A stretch of 64,000 bases of DNA from Halodesulfovibrio sp. MK-HDV (GCF_009914765.1 NZ_WYDS01000018.1:1-64000), one strand, 5' to 3'; counted from the stretch's first letter, positions 25,229-35,014 are shown. The notes: generated by a model not told the origin, from the sequence alone. Numbers and translations are program-made.

Positions 25229-26110
25229 ATGCTTAAAAGCATGACAGGATACGGTCGTTGCACTCACGAGGGCGACGGCTTCACCATGACTTGGGAAATC
25301 CGTAGCGTAAACAGCCGCCATCTTGACCTTAAATGGCGTCTTCCAATGCTGGCTCGCTCACTGGAAACCCGTTTTGAAAAGACCGTACGTAAATTCGGCC
25401 AGCGCGGCCGTGTAGAAATAACACTCAATTTGCAGATTCAGCGTGCTGAATTGCAGGCCGTAGCATTTAACACTGCTCAGGCTTCTGCAATGCTTGAAGA
25501 ACTTGCAAAATTTGCAGGCGAACGCGGTGACAATTTTGCACCGGATTACACTCGCATGCTTGGTATGTCTTTCCTGTGGGAAGACAGCAGTAATGAGCCG
25601 GAAAAAGAATTTGCTAATAAGCTTGTTGAAGGCCTTGAGCTCGCACTTACTGATTGGAACAAAGCTCGTGCAACTGAAGCAGCTGCTCTTTCTGCAGACA
25701 TGCTTGAGCGTACAGGACGTATGCGCGGTTGGGTTGCAACCATTAAAGAACGTTCACCGCAGATCAAAGAAGAACGCTTTGCTACACTGCGTGACCGCAT
25801 TACCGAAGTGCTTGCCCGTGTTGAATCCGAACTGGAAGAACAGCGTTTCTTACAGGAAATCACCGTACTGTCCGATAAGCTTGATGTGAGTGAAGAAATC
25901 ACCCGCCTTAATGCCCATATTGAGCGCTTTGACGAGCTCATTAACGGCGGCGGCGAAGCTGGCAAACGCCTTGATTTTACCCTGCAGGAGTGCTTCCGCG
26001 AAGTGAACACCTGTGGCAACAAAATTCAAGATCAGCAGGTTGCCCGCCTCATCGTTGATTTCAAAAACGAACTCGAAAAATGCCGGGAACAGGTACAGAA
26101 TCTGGAGTAG
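25229..26110 (+). CDS. YicC family endoribonuclease
   Basis: A 293-aa member of the YicC/YloC family, starting MLKSMTGYGRC with IRSVNSRHLDLKWRLP and ending with the conserved HIERFDELINGGGEAGKRLDF...TCGNKIQD. E. coli YicC and B. subtilis YloC are reported endoribonucleases. ATG 25229 is chosen over an in-frame TTG at 25208 because GAGAGG precedes it. It heads yicC-remA-gmk-pyrF, with a 3-bp gap to the next gene; yicC next to gmk is a common arrangement. Confidence 0.92.
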   Translation: MLKSMTGYGRCTHEGDGFTMTWEIRSVNSRHLDLKWRLPMLARSLETRFEKTVRKFGQRGRVEITLNLQIQRAELQAVAFNTAQASAMLEELAKFAGERGDNFAPDYTRMLGMSFLWEDSSNEPEKEFANKLVEGLELALTDWNKARATEAAALSADMLERTGRMRGWVATIKERSPQIKEERFATLRDRITEVLARVESELEEQRFLQEITVLSDKLDVSEEITRLNAHIERFDELINGGGEAGKRLDFTLQECFREVNTCGNKIQDQQVARLIVDFKNELEKCREQVQNLE

Positions 26111-26113
26111 CAT

Positions 26114-26368
26114 ATGAAAAGCAGCAAGCTGCTTAACATTGGCTTTGGTAATTATGTCGTGCACCACCGTGTTGTAAGCATTGTGACGCCCACGTCTTCT
26201 CCTATGCGTCGCGTTAGGGAAGATGCGCGAAATGAAGGGCGGCTCGTGGATGCAACTCAGGGAAGAAAAACGCGATCAATAATTATCACAGATTCTAATC
26301 ACGTTATTTTGTCTGCTATTCAGGCAGAAACTATTAGTCAGCGTTTCCTACAGGAGGATAACGACTAA
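26114..26368 (+). CDS. remA: RemA-like (DUF370) regulatory protein
   Basis: An 84-aa DUF370 protein: [39 protein letters not shown] and [20 protein letters not shown]. In Bacillus RemA is a DNA-binding activator of biofilm matrix genes. Outside Firmicutes the gene is usually kept between yicC and gmk, as here, and its function is not known. Its stop overlaps the gmk start (TAATG). Confidence 0.9.
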   Translation: MKSSKLLNIGFGNYVVHHRVVSIVTPTSSPMRRVREDARNEGRLVDATQGRKTRSIIITDSNHVILSAIQAETISQRFLQEDND

Positions 26369-27027
26369 TGACTCTTGATATTTCCGGTAAGGCCACTAGA
26401 GATTTTGATGTTATTGGCCGCCGAGGAATTGTTCTTGTTTTATGCGCACCTTCCGGCACTGGTAAAACTACTTTGTCAAAGCGCTTACTCAAAGAATTTC
26501 CTCGATTTTCGTTTTCTATTTCATACACAACCCGTCAGCCACGTAAGGGCGAAGTTCACGGCAAAGACTACTACTTCATATCTGAAGAAGAGTTTTGCGA
26601 AAAACGTGATGCTGGTTACTTTGCAGAATGGGCTGAAGTGCATGGCAAGTTCTACGGCACGCCTAAAGAGGCTACGCTGGACATGCTGCAACAGGGTAAC
26701 GATATTATTTTTGATATAGATGTACAGGGAGCCAGCCAGCTTTACGGTAACTTAAAGCAGGGTTGTTATGTGTTTCTCCTACCACCTTCCCGTGATGAAC
26801 TTGAAAAGCGTTTACGTGGTCGTGGAACCGACGACGAGCAAACCATTATGAACCGTATTGCGAACGCTCAAAAAGAGCTGGAGCAGGCACATTGGTTTAA
26901 CGCTTGGATTGTTAATGACAATCTGGATAAAGCTTACGATCAGCTTCGCAGTGCATATATTGCTGCGACACTGTCTCCGCAAAGCTCTCCGGATCTTGTA
27001 AGTTACATTATGGAAGATTGGAGTTAG
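26368..27027 (+). CDS. gmk: Guanylate kinase
   Basis: Phosphorylates GMP to GDP. The 219-aa protein has P-loop [15 protein letters not shown], the GMP-binding region [36 protein letters not shown] and IDVQGASQL, then the R-G-R-G-T lid [10 protein letters not shown] short extra N-terminal stretch of about 20 residues precedes the core. The start overlaps the remA stop, indicating coupling; pyrF begins 2 bp after its stop. Confidence 0.97.
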   Translation: MTLDISGKATRDFDVIGRRGIVLVLCAPSGTGKTTLSKRLLKEFPRFSFSISYTTRQPRKGEVHGKDYYFISEEEFCEKRDAGYFAEWAEVHGKFYGTPKEATLDMLQQGNDIIFDIDVQGASQLYGNLKQGCYVFLLPPSRDELEKRLRGRGTDDEQTIMNRIANAQKELEQAHWFNAWIVNDNLDKAYDQLRSAYIAATLSPQSSPDLVSYIMEDWS

Positions 27028-27028
27028 C

Positions 27029-27724
27029 ATGGCGAACCTTGTAATTGCGCTTGATTATCCGGACAAAGCAGGAGCGATGGCTATGGCCAAAATGCTCAAA
27101 GGTGCTGATGTTTGGGTAAAAGTGGGGCTGGAACTCTTTACAGCCGCAGGTCCTGAGATTATTGGTGAATTAAAACAGATGGGACTCAAAGTCTTTCTTG
27201 ATATGAAATTCTTTGATATTCCAAATACAGTTCAAGGTGCGGTACGTTCAAGCGTGCGTCACGGTGTGGACATGGTAAATATTCATCTGATGGGCGGAGA
27301 GCGCATGGCGCGTGCTGCTGTTGCAGGGCTTGCCGAAGGTTCTGTAGATTCTGGAGTTTCACCAATTTTACTTGGTGTTACAGTGCTCACCTCCATGTCT
27401 CAGGAAGATTTACCTAAAGGGATGACAACATCACTGGAAGATACTGTTCTTTCATTTGCCACCTCCGGTAAGGAGTGGGGCATTCATGGTGTTGTGTGTT
27501 CCGGCTTTGAAGTTGATACAATCAAAAAGTCTTGCGGGAACGATTTCCTCTGTTTGACTCCGGGCATTCGTCCTGTTTCTCTTGGTGATGACCAGAGACG
27601 TACTATGACTCCGGCACAGGCTGTGAAAGCCGGATCAGATTATCTGGTTGTAGGACGTCCCGTAACTGGCGCTGACTCTCCGTTGCACGCTGCACAGGAG
27701 ATTTTGGAGGCCATGAAGATATAA
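27029..27724 (+). CDS. pyrF: Orotidine 5'-phosphate decarboxylase
   Basis: The last step of UMP synthesis. This 231-aa TIM barrel starts VIALDYPDK, has [12 protein letters not shown], the catalytic D-x-K-x-x-D in [13 protein letters not shown], and the phosphate-binding end TPGIRPV...RTMTPAQAV...YLVVGRPVT. The residue before the last Asp is Phe instead of the commoner His, a position that also varies in other members. It is 2 bp after gmk. Confidence 0.96.
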   Translation: MANLVIALDYPDKAGAMAMAKMLKGADVWVKVGLELFTAAGPEIIGELKQMGLKVFLDMKFFDIPNTVQGAVRSSVRHGVDMVNIHLMGGERMARAAVAGLAEGSVDSGVSPILLGVTVLTSMSQEDLPKGMTTSLEDTVLSFATSGKEWGIHGVVCSGFEVDTIKKSCGNDFLCLTPGIRPVSLGDDQRRTMTPAQAVKAGSDYLVVGRPVTGADSPLHAAQEILEAMKI

Positions 27725-27757
27725 CCACTAGTTGCTGCTGGATTTGAGGAGGTTGAA

Positions 27758-28702
27758 GTGGGATTACAAGAAATGGCTTCTCCGGAAGATAGAGAACCTA
27801 TTAAAGGCATCTTTTCTACACAGGAAGTAAGGCAGGTTGATACCGGTACTGGCATTCGTAAGTCCGTGCAAAAAACTTTCTGGTTTGTAGAAGAGTTGGA
27901 TGGAAAAATCGAAGTTCAACCTCTTAACGCAAACTATATCCCAGCCGGGAAAAAGCGTTTTATTACCATTGAAGATGTCATTGGTCGTTTTCAACCGGAA
28001 CCTGAGTTTTATGTAACTACAGTGTTCCCGAAAATGCAGGAACTTGCTGATACTGTTGACCGTGCAGACGGTCATAGAGACAGCGGCGAGAATTTTACTG
28101 CAGAATTTGAATATGGCAATGCACTTCAGGTAGATGAAGAAAACGTTCGTGCTAACTTCGGTCTTGGTCTTACCTATCTTGACCGTGGCGAAACCAGCAA
28201 AGCTAATAATATCTTTGAACGACTTGTTAAACTGGATGCTGCTTTTGAGAAAAAGCATAAGCATTTGTTTAACGACTTTGGTATTAATCTTCGCAAAAAC
28301 AAAATGACCAAGCAGGCTCTTGAGTACTATGACAGAGCGCTTGAATTGTCCGGTGGTGATGATCACCTGTTCTACAATATTGCCCGTGCTCACTTTGAAA
28401 AGAAAGATTACGCTCGGTGTGTAGATTTTCTTCTGAAGGCTATTAATAGCAATCCAGATTTTGAAGTGGTTCTTAAGTTCTTTGTATGGCTTCTCGATAA
28501 AGGCCTTGTGCCGGAAGAGCGTCTCAGCGAAGTACGCACTGTCGTACGTACCGCTGAGATAGCAGCCAAAAGAAAAGAGGAAGTTACGTCGGCTGTCGGT
28601 GACGGCATCCAGCTCGAGCAGAGTAAAGCAGACGAGGCCATCCCGACCGTTGAAGATGTTTTTGCAAATGATGACGACGATGATCTGCTGTTACAGCAGT
28701 AG
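27758..28702 (+). CDS. TPR-repeat protein
   Basis: A 314-aa cytoplasmic protein. About 110 N-terminal residues include a beta-rich part (KSVQKTFWFVEELDGKIEVQP). TPR units from about 118 to 235 include VRANFGLGLTYLDRGETSKA and KQALEYYDRALELSG. The C-terminal tail ends in a run of Asp (FANDDDDDLLLQQ). The start is GTG 27758 behind GAGGAGG. It follows pyrF by 33 bp. Probably a scaffold; the partner is unknown. Confidence 0.82.
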   Translation: MGLQEMASPEDREPIKGIFSTQEVRQVDTGTGIRKSVQKTFWFVEELDGKIEVQPLNANYIPAGKKRFITIEDVIGRFQPEPEFYVTTVFPKMQELADTVDRADGHRDSGENFTAEFEYGNALQVDEENVRANFGLGLTYLDRGETSKANNIFERLVKLDAAFEKKHKHLFNDFGINLRKNKMTKQALEYYDRALELSGGDDHLFYNIARAHFEKKDYARCVDFLLKAINSNPDFEVVLKFFVWLLDKGLVPEERLSEVRTVVRTAEIAAKRKEEVTSAVGDGIQLEQSKADEAIPTVEDVFANDDDDDLLLQQ

Positions 28703-28737
28703 TCATTCGTTTTACAGTTAGTAGTTAGTATTATATG

Positions 28738-28770
28738 GCAGGGGATTACATGTGTAATTCCCTGCTTTTA
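28738..28770 (+). terminator. Intrinsic terminator after the TPR gene
   Basis: GCAGGGGATTACA / TGTAATTCCCTGC stem (one G-T pair) with a 2-nt spacer and TTTT. Confidence 0.75.
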
Positions 28771-28813
28771 CTGTTTTCGAACAGATAGTTTATGTTACCG
28801 TACTGGAGTTGTT

Positions 28814-30523
28814 TTGGCTAAAAATTGGGTACAGCGAGAAGGCGATAGCTCACCTTCCGAGTTAGCTGGGTGGGCTGAAGAGCTCGAAATTTCAAAAACG
28901 CTTATTGATATCCTCTGGCTTCGCGGATTGCATACTCCGGAAGATATGCAACAGTATCTTTCCCCGGGGCTTAAATATCTTGAGCCGTTTAATAAGTGGG
29001 CAGGATTGGAAGAAAGCGCTGCTGTACTTGCCGAAGCATTGCTTGCAGGCAAAAAAATGGCTGTGTGGGGTGATTATGATGTTGATGGTGTGACTTCTTC
29101 GGCAGTAGTAACCCAACTCGTTAAAGAACACGGTTTCGAGATCATACAGCATATTCCGAACCGCATGGAAGAAGGCTACGGCCTTAATGAGGCTTGGATT
29201 GAACGCCTTGCTGAAGACGGTGTTCAATTGCTGCTTACAGTCGACTGCGGTATTACAGATTTTGCTCCAATCGCAAAAGCTCGTGAGCTGGGCATGACTG
29301 TTGTTGTGTCAGATCATCACCTTCCCGCCGAAACTCTGCCGGATGCACATGCTGTTTGTAACCCGAAAGTTGGCGAATGCCCGTGTCCGCACCTTGCAGG
29401 TGTAGGCGTTGCCTTTTTCTTGATGTGCGCGTTGAACGTTCGGCTTGCCGCATCTACCGGTAAGCGTGCAGACGTGAAAGAGCTACTCGACTTGGTTGCT
29501 CTTGGAACCATTGCCGACGTAGTTAGCCTTTCCGGTCAAAACAGGGTGCTTGTAAAAAACGGCCTTCTTAAGATCAAAGAGGCTAGTCGCCCCGGTATTG
29601 CCGCGCTTAAAGAAGTTTCAGGCTATGCAGCGGGTGGAACCGTAGAAGCAGGTCAGGTTGCTTTTGGACTTGCACCGCGAATTAATGCTGCAGGTCGTAT
29701 GGGCAAAGCAGATATTGCTCTTGAAATGCTGCTCACAGATGACTACGAACGTTCCCGTCAGCTTGCTCGTGAGCTGGATGTGATGAACGAAGAGCGCAAG
29801 AATGAAGAAGAGCGTATCCTTGATGCTGCAATGGAACAGGCTGCTTCACAGTCAGATAAGATGGGACTCGTTCTCTATGGTGAAGACTGGCACTCCGGTG
29901 TTATCGGCATTGTGGCTTCGCGTGTAGTAGAAAAATTTTATAAGCCTACGCTGATTTTATGTAGCGATGGCGAAAAAGTGAAAGGTTCTGGGCGTTCCAT
30001 CAGCGAATTCCATCTGCATGCCGGTTTAGGACGTTGTAAAGATTTGCTGCTTGGATATGGCGGACATAAACTCGCTGCGGGTATGTCTTTGGAAAAAGAG
30101 AACCTTGAAGAATTACGTACTCGTTTTAATGATGTTGTTATTGAAGCCGTTGGTGATAAGCCGTTAACAGCGACGCTAAAATTTGATGCTCCAGTCGGCT
30201 TTAATCTCGCAGCAGATTTTACGTTGTTGAAAGAGCTTGAATTGCTGCAACCGTTCGGCATGGGAAACAGCGAACCAGTGTTCAAGTCTCCTGTTCTGTT
30301 GCTTAAATCACGCCGCATCTTTGCGCGTAAGCATCTCAAGCTTGAGTTGCTCGATTTGGATTCCGGTATTACGCTACACGCCAAAGCATGGAGAATGGTA
30401 GACGATATTCCACCATCCATGGAGGGAAGAAAGCTTAGACTTGCTTACTCTCCACGTATTGACCGGTACAATGGCAGTGCCAGCGTTGATTTGAAAATAA
30501 AAGACTGGGAATTTTTACCTTAG
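28814..30523 (+). CDS. recJ: Single-stranded-DNA-specific exonuclease RecJ
   Basis: A 5'-3' ssDNA exonuclease of recombination and mismatch repair. The 569-aa protein has the DHH motifs YDVDGVTSSAVVTQ, TVDCGITD, SDHHLP and LGTIADVV, then the DHHA1 part GVIGIVASRV...GSGRSISEFHLHAGL...YGGHKLAAGM and a C-terminal OB-like domain. All motif residues look intact. TTG start at 28814 with GGAG. Flanked by terminators. Confidence 0.95.
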   Translation: MAKNWVQREGDSSPSELAGWAEELEISKTLIDILWLRGLHTPEDMQQYLSPGLKYLEPFNKWAGLEESAAVLAEALLAGKKMAVWGDYDVDGVTSSAVVTQLVKEHGFEIIQHIPNRMEEGYGLNEAWIERLAEDGVQLLLTVDCGITDFAPIAKARELGMTVVVSDHHLPAETLPDAHAVCNPKVGECPCPHLAGVGVAFFLMCALNVRLAASTGKRADVKELLDLVALGTIADVVSLSGQNRVLVKNGLLKIKEASRPGIAALKEVSGYAAGGTVEAGQVAFGLAPRINAAGRMGKADIALEMLLTDDYERSRQLARELDVMNEERKNEEERILDAAMEQAASQSDKMGLVLYGEDWHSGVIGIVASRVVEKFYKPTLILCSDGEKVKGSGRSISEFHLHAGLGRCKDLLLGYGGHKLAAGMSLEKENLEELRTRFNDVVIEAVGDKPLTATLKFDAPVGFNLAADFTLLKELELLQPFGMGNSEPVFKSPVLLLKSRRIFARKHLKLELLDLDSGITLHAKAWRMVDDIPPSMEGRKLRLAYSPRIDRYNGSASVDLKIKDWEFLP

Positions 30524-30527
30524 ATGT

Positions 30528-30567
30528 AAAAATACCCTGACACTAAGTGTGTCAGGGTATTTTTTCG
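30528..30567 (+). terminator. Intrinsic terminator after recJ
   Basis: ATACCCTGACAC / GTGTCAGGGTAT stem and six T. Confidence 0.92.
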
Positions 30568-30635
30568 CATAAAGGAACAAGTCCCGAATGCGTTCTGTAT
30601 CCTAGCCCCGTTACATTGTACGGGAGCATACAAGA

Positions 30636-30935
30636 CTAAGAGAACGGGTTGAATCCGTTGGCAGCTGGCTTCATTTCGTACTGAGCAGCATTGCCGTTCT
30701 GAATGTCTTCAAGCGCTTCTGCAAGTCTGTCAGGACAAGAAGTGTCTTTAGTGCCGCAAGGGGTACCTTTGAGGATCGGAATAACGTCGTCCACAGGTTT
30801 ACCTTCAAGCAATTTACTAATAGCGGAAAGGGAGCCTGGACAGCCTTTTACAAATTGTACATCGTGGATGACGCCATCAGTAACGTCGAACATGATCTGC
30901 TTAGCACAGACACCGGTTGGAACAAAAGAATACAT
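30636..30935 (-). CDS. TSCPD-domain protein (TIGR03905-like)
   Basis: A 99-aa protein with Cys-containing motifs TGVCAKQIMFDV, VKGCPGSLSAIS, GTPCGTKDTSCPDRLAEAL. This is the TSCPD domain also found at the C-terminus of some ribonucleotide reductases, here stand-alone. Function unknown; the Cys pattern suggests metal or redox. Strong ribosome-binding site (AAGGAG). Single gene. Confidence 0.88.
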   Translation of the reverse strand: MYSFVPTGVCAKQIMFDVTDGVIHDVQFVKGCPGSLSAISKLLEGKPVDDVIPILKGTPCGTKDTSCPDRLAEALEDIQNGNAAQYEMKPAANGFNPFS

Positions 30936-31044
30936 GGGCAGCTCCTTATTTGTGCTCGACGGTTATAAGAGTACTGCAGCGCCCTTGTAAAGGGTGTTTT
31001 GCATTGGAATTTTTTTTGATAACGCGCAGTAAAGGAAGATCAGC

Positions 31045-31968
31045 ATGGATAATAATCCTTTTAAGAATCTGAATAAAAAGAATTTTCCTGACCCGAATGC
31101 TCCTAAAACAAAACAACCTAAGCAGAAGAAAGCTTCTGGTTCGGATAAAGATTTGTTTTCTGCACCTGACGAGGATGATGACTTGTTTTCTCAGGCTATG
31201 GTGAGTGTGTCTTCTCTTGGAGGCGGGCAGGGGAAAGTGAAAAAGCGTACCCATTCAGGTGATGCTTCTATGCGCATGGATGAAGTGAAAGGCTTTGAAA
31301 AAGTGTCGAAGAAAAAAGATAAGAAACAGGCTGCAAAAGAGCGCTCCAAACAGGCGGTCGGATCTGCAAAGCCTAAGGTAGAGATTCCTGAAGAAGATGC
31401 ATTCGCTGCTGCAATGATGGGTGTGAGCGGCCTGAGTAGCAAAGGCAGGGAAGTTGTTCCTGATGCGAAAGCGGATGCAAAGAAAGGTTCTGCGACTGAT
31501 GATTCAAAAAAAGCATTACAGGATTTATTAGAGAGCGAAATTGAATTCGTACTCGAATATACAGATGAGTATGTTCAGGGACACGTGCAGGGTTTTGATC
31601 CTATTATGATGGGCAAATTGCGTGCAGGACAGTTTAGTCCGGAAGGGCATCTTGATATGCACGGTATGGTTGCGCCGGAAGCCCATGAGGCTATGGTGCA
31701 TTTTCTTCGTGCTGCTTATAATAAAGGAAAGCACACTGTCTTGTTGATCCCCGGCCGAGGTAAGAACTCTCCTGAAGGATACGCAGTACTCCGCGAGCGT
31801 ATTCAGGAATGGCTTACAAGAGAGCCGTTCAAGCGTGTTGTGCTAGCCTTTTGTACTGCGCAGAATAAAGATGGCGGCGCAGGTGCGCTGTATGTCTTAT
31901 TAAGAAAATTTAAGAAGAGTCGTGGAAAAATTCAGTGGCAGCGAAACGATGTGACAATTGATTATTAG
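31045..31968 (+). CDS. Smr-domain protein
   Basis: A 307-aa protein. About 155 N-terminal residues are Lys/Asp-rich and probably disordered, with twice-repeated acidic-hydrophobic stretches (DDLFSQAMVSVSSLGG; EDAFAAAMMGVSGLSS). The C-terminal Smr domain has HLDMHGM, LLIPGRGKNSPEG.AVLR and the final strand ending in FCTAQNKDGGAGALYVLLR. Smr proteins cut nucleic acids (MutS2- and SmrB-type) or act in ribosome rescue. It is next to no related gene. Confidence 0.87.
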   Translation: MDNNPFKNLNKKNFPDPNAPKTKQPKQKKASGSDKDLFSAPDEDDDLFSQAMVSVSSLGGGQGKVKKRTHSGDASMRMDEVKGFEKVSKKKDKKQAAKERSKQAVGSAKPKVEIPEEDAFAAAMMGVSGLSSKGREVVPDAKADAKKGSATDDSKKALQDLLESEIEFVLEYTDEYVQGHVQGFDPIMMGKLRAGQFSPEGHLDMHGMVAPEAHEAMVHFLRAAYNKGKHTVLLIPGRGKNSPEGYAVLRERIQEWLTREPFKRVVLAFCTAQNKDGGAGALYVLLRKFKKSRGKIQWQRNDVTIDY

Positions 31969-32012
31969 AGACGCAGCAAAGCAAAAGTGCGCCTAGTCTG
32001 ACGACTACATTC

Positions 32013-32122
32013 ACTATCGTTTAATTGGGACATGGGCTGTCGTTTAGTTAGGAAATAACTTGTGTTTAATTACGATAGATATTGTCGTTTACATCTGATG
32101 CACACTATCGTTTAATTAAGAC
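32013..32122. repeat. Five tandem 23-bp imperfect repeats
   Basis: The core TATCGTTTAATT or close variants begins at 32015, 32038, 32060, 32083 and 32106, so the period is 22-23 bp. Units 1 and 5 share a perfect 14-bp stretch; units 2-4 have 2-4 changes. Upstream sequence does not continue the pattern. The last unit runs into the stop codon of the minus-strand GGDEF gene. Confidence 0.75.
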
Positions 32123-33732
32123 GCTTGTTGTTCCATATCGATCGTCGGGTCCCATATTACATACGGGCTGTTGGGAGTGCGTTTGCATGCGTACATTGCA
32201 TGATCTGCTTTAGAAAGAAGCTCGTCCGCGTTTGTGGCGTGTTCAGGGCACATGGCAACCCCCATCGCTGCGGTCATACTTGTTGTGGTTGCGTCGTTAA
32301 ATTCCATTTGTCGAGCAATGTGGTAGGCAATACGAAGAAGTGTTGTCTGTAAATCTTCCACAGAATGAATACCGCTTAGTAAAAGTAAAAATTCATCTCC
32401 GCCTGGGCGTGCCACAAGATCAACTTCTCGTAATATGTGCTTAAGTCGCTTTGCTACTTTCTTGAGTACTTCATCCCCAAAGTCATGTCCCCGCGTATCG
32501 TTAATCTCCTTAAAGTCGTTTAAATCAATAAAGACGACCGAGAACGGAACCTGACTGCGGTGTTGCAGTTCAATAGAATGGGAGAGTTGCATTTTGAATT
32601 GGCGACGGTTTGCCACTCCTGTCAGTCCGTCGTGCAGAGCCATATGCTGAATACGGCGTTCTTGTTCCTTTTTGTCTGTAATATCTTCAAGAATCAGCAC
32701 GTAACGGGCAAGAGCATCATGTTCGAGTACAGGTGAGATGGAAAGTGAAAGCCAGCATTTAGTGTTGTCTTTGCGTATTGTGAAAATGTCATCACGCCAT
32801 TCCGGTGTATTTGTCAGAGTCTTCCATGAAAAATGGGTGCTGTTAGACAGAGTTTCCAGGAAAGGAACTTGGTTTCCGTGCAACTCGTCTGCCGTGTATC
32901 CGGTGATTTGTGTGAACCGGGTATTCACATATTCAACGCACCCATCAATAGAAAGGATCGCTGTTCCGGCAGGACTTTGTTCCAAGGCTTTTGAATAGAG
33001 ACGAATCTCATGCTGGGCTGCATGTAGGTCAGAGTAGTCGCGAACAGCAATGATGGCGGTGCGTTTGCCGGAAATAGATACAGAGCGCATAGAAACAAGT
33101 GCGAAGAATTTTTTGCCACTTTTGCGTTCGGAAACTGCCTGTAAGTTGTTTACCGGTTTTCCTGTAAGCAGGGCGTTGGCAAACCGCTTGGCATCCTTCA
33201 CACTCGCCCACGTAAAAATAGCGCTGACAGCATTATTGTAGACATCCTGCCAGTTGTGATCCAGCAAATGCAAAAAGCTTTCGTTAACATCTGTGACTAG
33301 ACCTGACTCCATATCAGCAAGCAGCATAGGGTCTGGTGTTGCATGAAATGTAGTTTCAAACTTACTGGTTTCCGGATGCGCATGGCATCGTTCCAGTCTT
33401 AATCCTTGCAACTCTCGACGTGTAGCAAGTGATTTTCGTTCCACATCCACTAATCGCATACGCAGTTGCAGACTTTCTGCTTGAGCAGCAGAAAGTTTTT
33501 CAGACGTTGTCGTTGCAGTGTCTTGAAACTTGTCTTTTTGACGGATGAGATAAAAGCTGAAAATGAAGATAATGCTGCCGACCAGCAGCGGAAGAAAAAA
33601 GTGCGCAACAGAATTGTCCGAGAACCATTGGTTAACGGCAAAGTGATATATAATCGCGCAGCAGGTGGCGATAATGAAAAAGAGAGCCGGTCTACTTTTC
33701 CCTACAAAAGTAGACGGCGAGATTCTGCCCAT
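32116..33732 (-). CDS. Membrane PAS-PAS diguanylate cyclase
   Basis: A 538-aa inner-membrane protein. Two TM segments lie within about residues 10-60, followed by a short coiled coil and PAS 1 (about 120-220, FHATPDPMLLADM). PAS 2 (about 240-360, LEQSPAGTAILSIDG) is followed by the GGDEF domain from about 370, with DGLTGVANRR and active site RPGGDEF. An RxxD inhibitory site (REVD) lies five residues before the signature, so product inhibition by c-di-GMP is likely. No EAL domain. The start is ATG 33732 behind GGGGGGA. Confidence 0.9.
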   Translation of the reverse strand: MGRISPSTFVGKSRPALFFIIATCCAIIYHFAVNQWFSDNSVAHFFLPLLVGSIIFIFSFYLIRQKDKFQDTATTTSEKLSAAQAESLQLRMRLVDVERKSLATRRELQGLRLERCHAHPETSKFETTFHATPDPMLLADMESGLVTDVNESFLHLLDHNWQDVYNNAVSAIFTWASVKDAKRFANALLTGKPVNNLQAVSERKSGKKFFALVSMRSVSISGKRTAIIAVRDYSDLHAAQHEIRLYSKALEQSPAGTAILSIDGCVEYVNTRFTQITGYTADELHGNQVPFLETLSNSTHFSWKTLTNTPEWRDDIFTIRKDNTKCWLSLSISPVLEHDALARYVLILEDITDKKEQERRIQHMALHDGLTGVANRRQFKMQLSHSIELQHRSQVPFSVVFIDLNDFKEINDTRGHDFGDEVLKKVAKRLKHILREVDLVARPGGDEFLLLLSGIHSVEDLQTTLLRIAYHIARQMEFNDATTTSMTAAMGVAMCPEHATNADELLSKADHAMYACKRTPNSPYVIWDPTIDMEQQAS

Positions 33733-33848
33733 AATCGTGTATCCCCCCACCGATTATTTGGGTTATTTTTCTATCTTTCCAAAAGGATATCAGATTCTTG
33801 TAGTGCGGGGAATAGGGATTAGCCTGATTATATATAATTTTGTAAAAA

Positions 33849-34316
33849 TTATTGAGTCGGATAGCGTGAACTTGCTGTTTTTCCATGCAAGTCACTAGAA
33901 ATTGCGTGGATAAGAGAGAGCGGAACTTTGTAAAAAAAAGTTTCAGAAAAAAGTGTTCCGTCATCTTTTGCCCAGTCTGTACCTGTCAAAACATGTGCAA
34001 GTGCAGCTATTTCTGCATCGTTTGCATGTGGAGTTCCTGTCCGTAAAGTTTTTTCCCGTACCAGAATCAGCAGGTCTTCTAGCAGGCTAAAGATATCGTC
34101 TTCTTCAATTTCTTTTTTTTGTAAAATTGTTTGAAAATGCTGAACAAAGTATTCTTGTGAATGACAGAGTTGGGAGTATACCGCATGCTGTTCATCGATT
34201 GTTTCAAGTAGCATTGCACACCGTTCTGCATTTTCTTTTTGGCGTAAAAAGGGGTAGGAACGAAGTTGCTGCATGAGAGAATGGATCTTTGTGCGTGTCG
34301 CTGCAGACGAAAACAT
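33849..34316 (-). CDS. Hypothetical helical protein
   Basis: A 155-aa cytoplasmic protein, mostly helical and rich in Leu, Gln and Glu (LLETIDEQHAVYSQLCHSQE; FSLLEDLLILVREKTL). It has no signal peptide and no recognised family. Ribosome-binding site TAGGAG. It lies about 115 bp upstream of the GGDEF gene on the same strand and may be co-transcribed, which would make a signalling partner possible but unproven. Confidence 0.7.
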   Translation of the reverse strand: MFSSAATRTKIHSLMQQLRSYPFLRQKENAERCAMLLETIDEQHAVYSQLCHSQEYFVQHFQTILQKKEIEEDDIFSLLEDLLILVREKTLRTGTPHANDAEIAALAHVLTGTDWAKDDGTLFSETFFYKVPLSLIHAISSDLHGKTASSRYPTQ

Positions 34317-34435
34317 GATGACTCCTATATAAACAAATTGTTATAGATATTCCGATAAATCGTACTGTAAAATGAGTCAATGTTTTCCTTAACTTTCCTA
34401 TTTGTTGCGGTTGCAAACCGCTAGGCATACTACAT

Positions 34436-35014
34436 ATGAAGCGTATTTTCTTTTTGTTACTGGTAACAGCTTTTGCACTCTCCGGCTGTTCTGGAGCAGC
34501 TGTAAAGCCCAAAGCACCAGCTAACCCTACAGGGGTTTCTGGAAAGCTTAATCATGAGGCAGAGCTTGCATATGCAAAGGCCCATGTGTTGTGGAAAAAT
34601 GGCGTGTGTGAGAACCCGGCAAAAGCAGCGGGTTTGCTGCGTGAGGCGCTTCGGCTTGAACCGGAGTATGGCGAGGCATGGCTACGGCGTGGACGCTTGT
34701 TAATTCAATTCGCCGAATATGAGGCAGCAATTGAAGACCTTGATAAAGCTGTGCGGTATTATCCTGAAAGTATTTCATATGCATATAGAGGATACGCAGA
34801 GTTTGGACTTGGTAATTACATGGGGGCCAAGAAGAACTATGAGGTTGCATTGGACCTGAATAGCTCAAATGGCACAGCATGGAACTTTTTTGGCGAGCTT
34901 CTCATATCACAGCTGAAAGTTGATGATGGGTGTGACGCTTTGGCAGAAGGCGCAGATCTCGGTTTTCCCGCTCCGTATGATGATGCACTTCTTAGCGGAG
35001 TATGTGTTCCATAG
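34436..35014 (+). CDS. TPR-containing lipoprotein
   Basis: A 192-aa outer-membrane or periplasmic lipoprotein with lipobox ALSGC (Cys18). TPR units cover about 60-170 (AAGLLREALRLEPEYGEAWL; YEAAIEDLDKAVRYYP; GAKKNYEVALDLNSSNGTAW). The C-terminus resembles a Sel1/TPR cap. Probably a protein-interaction factor at the envelope. Single gene. Confidence 0.82.
   Translation: MKRIFFLLLVTAFALSGCSGAAVKPKAPANPTGVSGKLNHEAELAYAKAHVLWKNGVCENPAKAAGLLREALRLEPEYGEAWLRRGRLLIQFAEYEAAIEDLDKAVRYYPESISYAYRGYAEFGLGNYMGAKKNYEVALDLNSSNGTAWNFFGELLISQLKVDDGCDALAEGADLGFPAPYDDALLSGVCVP

Noticed and set aside
27029-27724. pyrF with a damaged active site (Phe in DMKFFDI)
   Set aside because: The catalytic Lys and Asp residues are present; the changed position also varies in other decarboxylases.
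32013-32122. Possible CRISPR array
   Set aside because: The units are contiguous 23-bp imperfect repeats without unique spacers of CRISPR length, and no cas genes are near.
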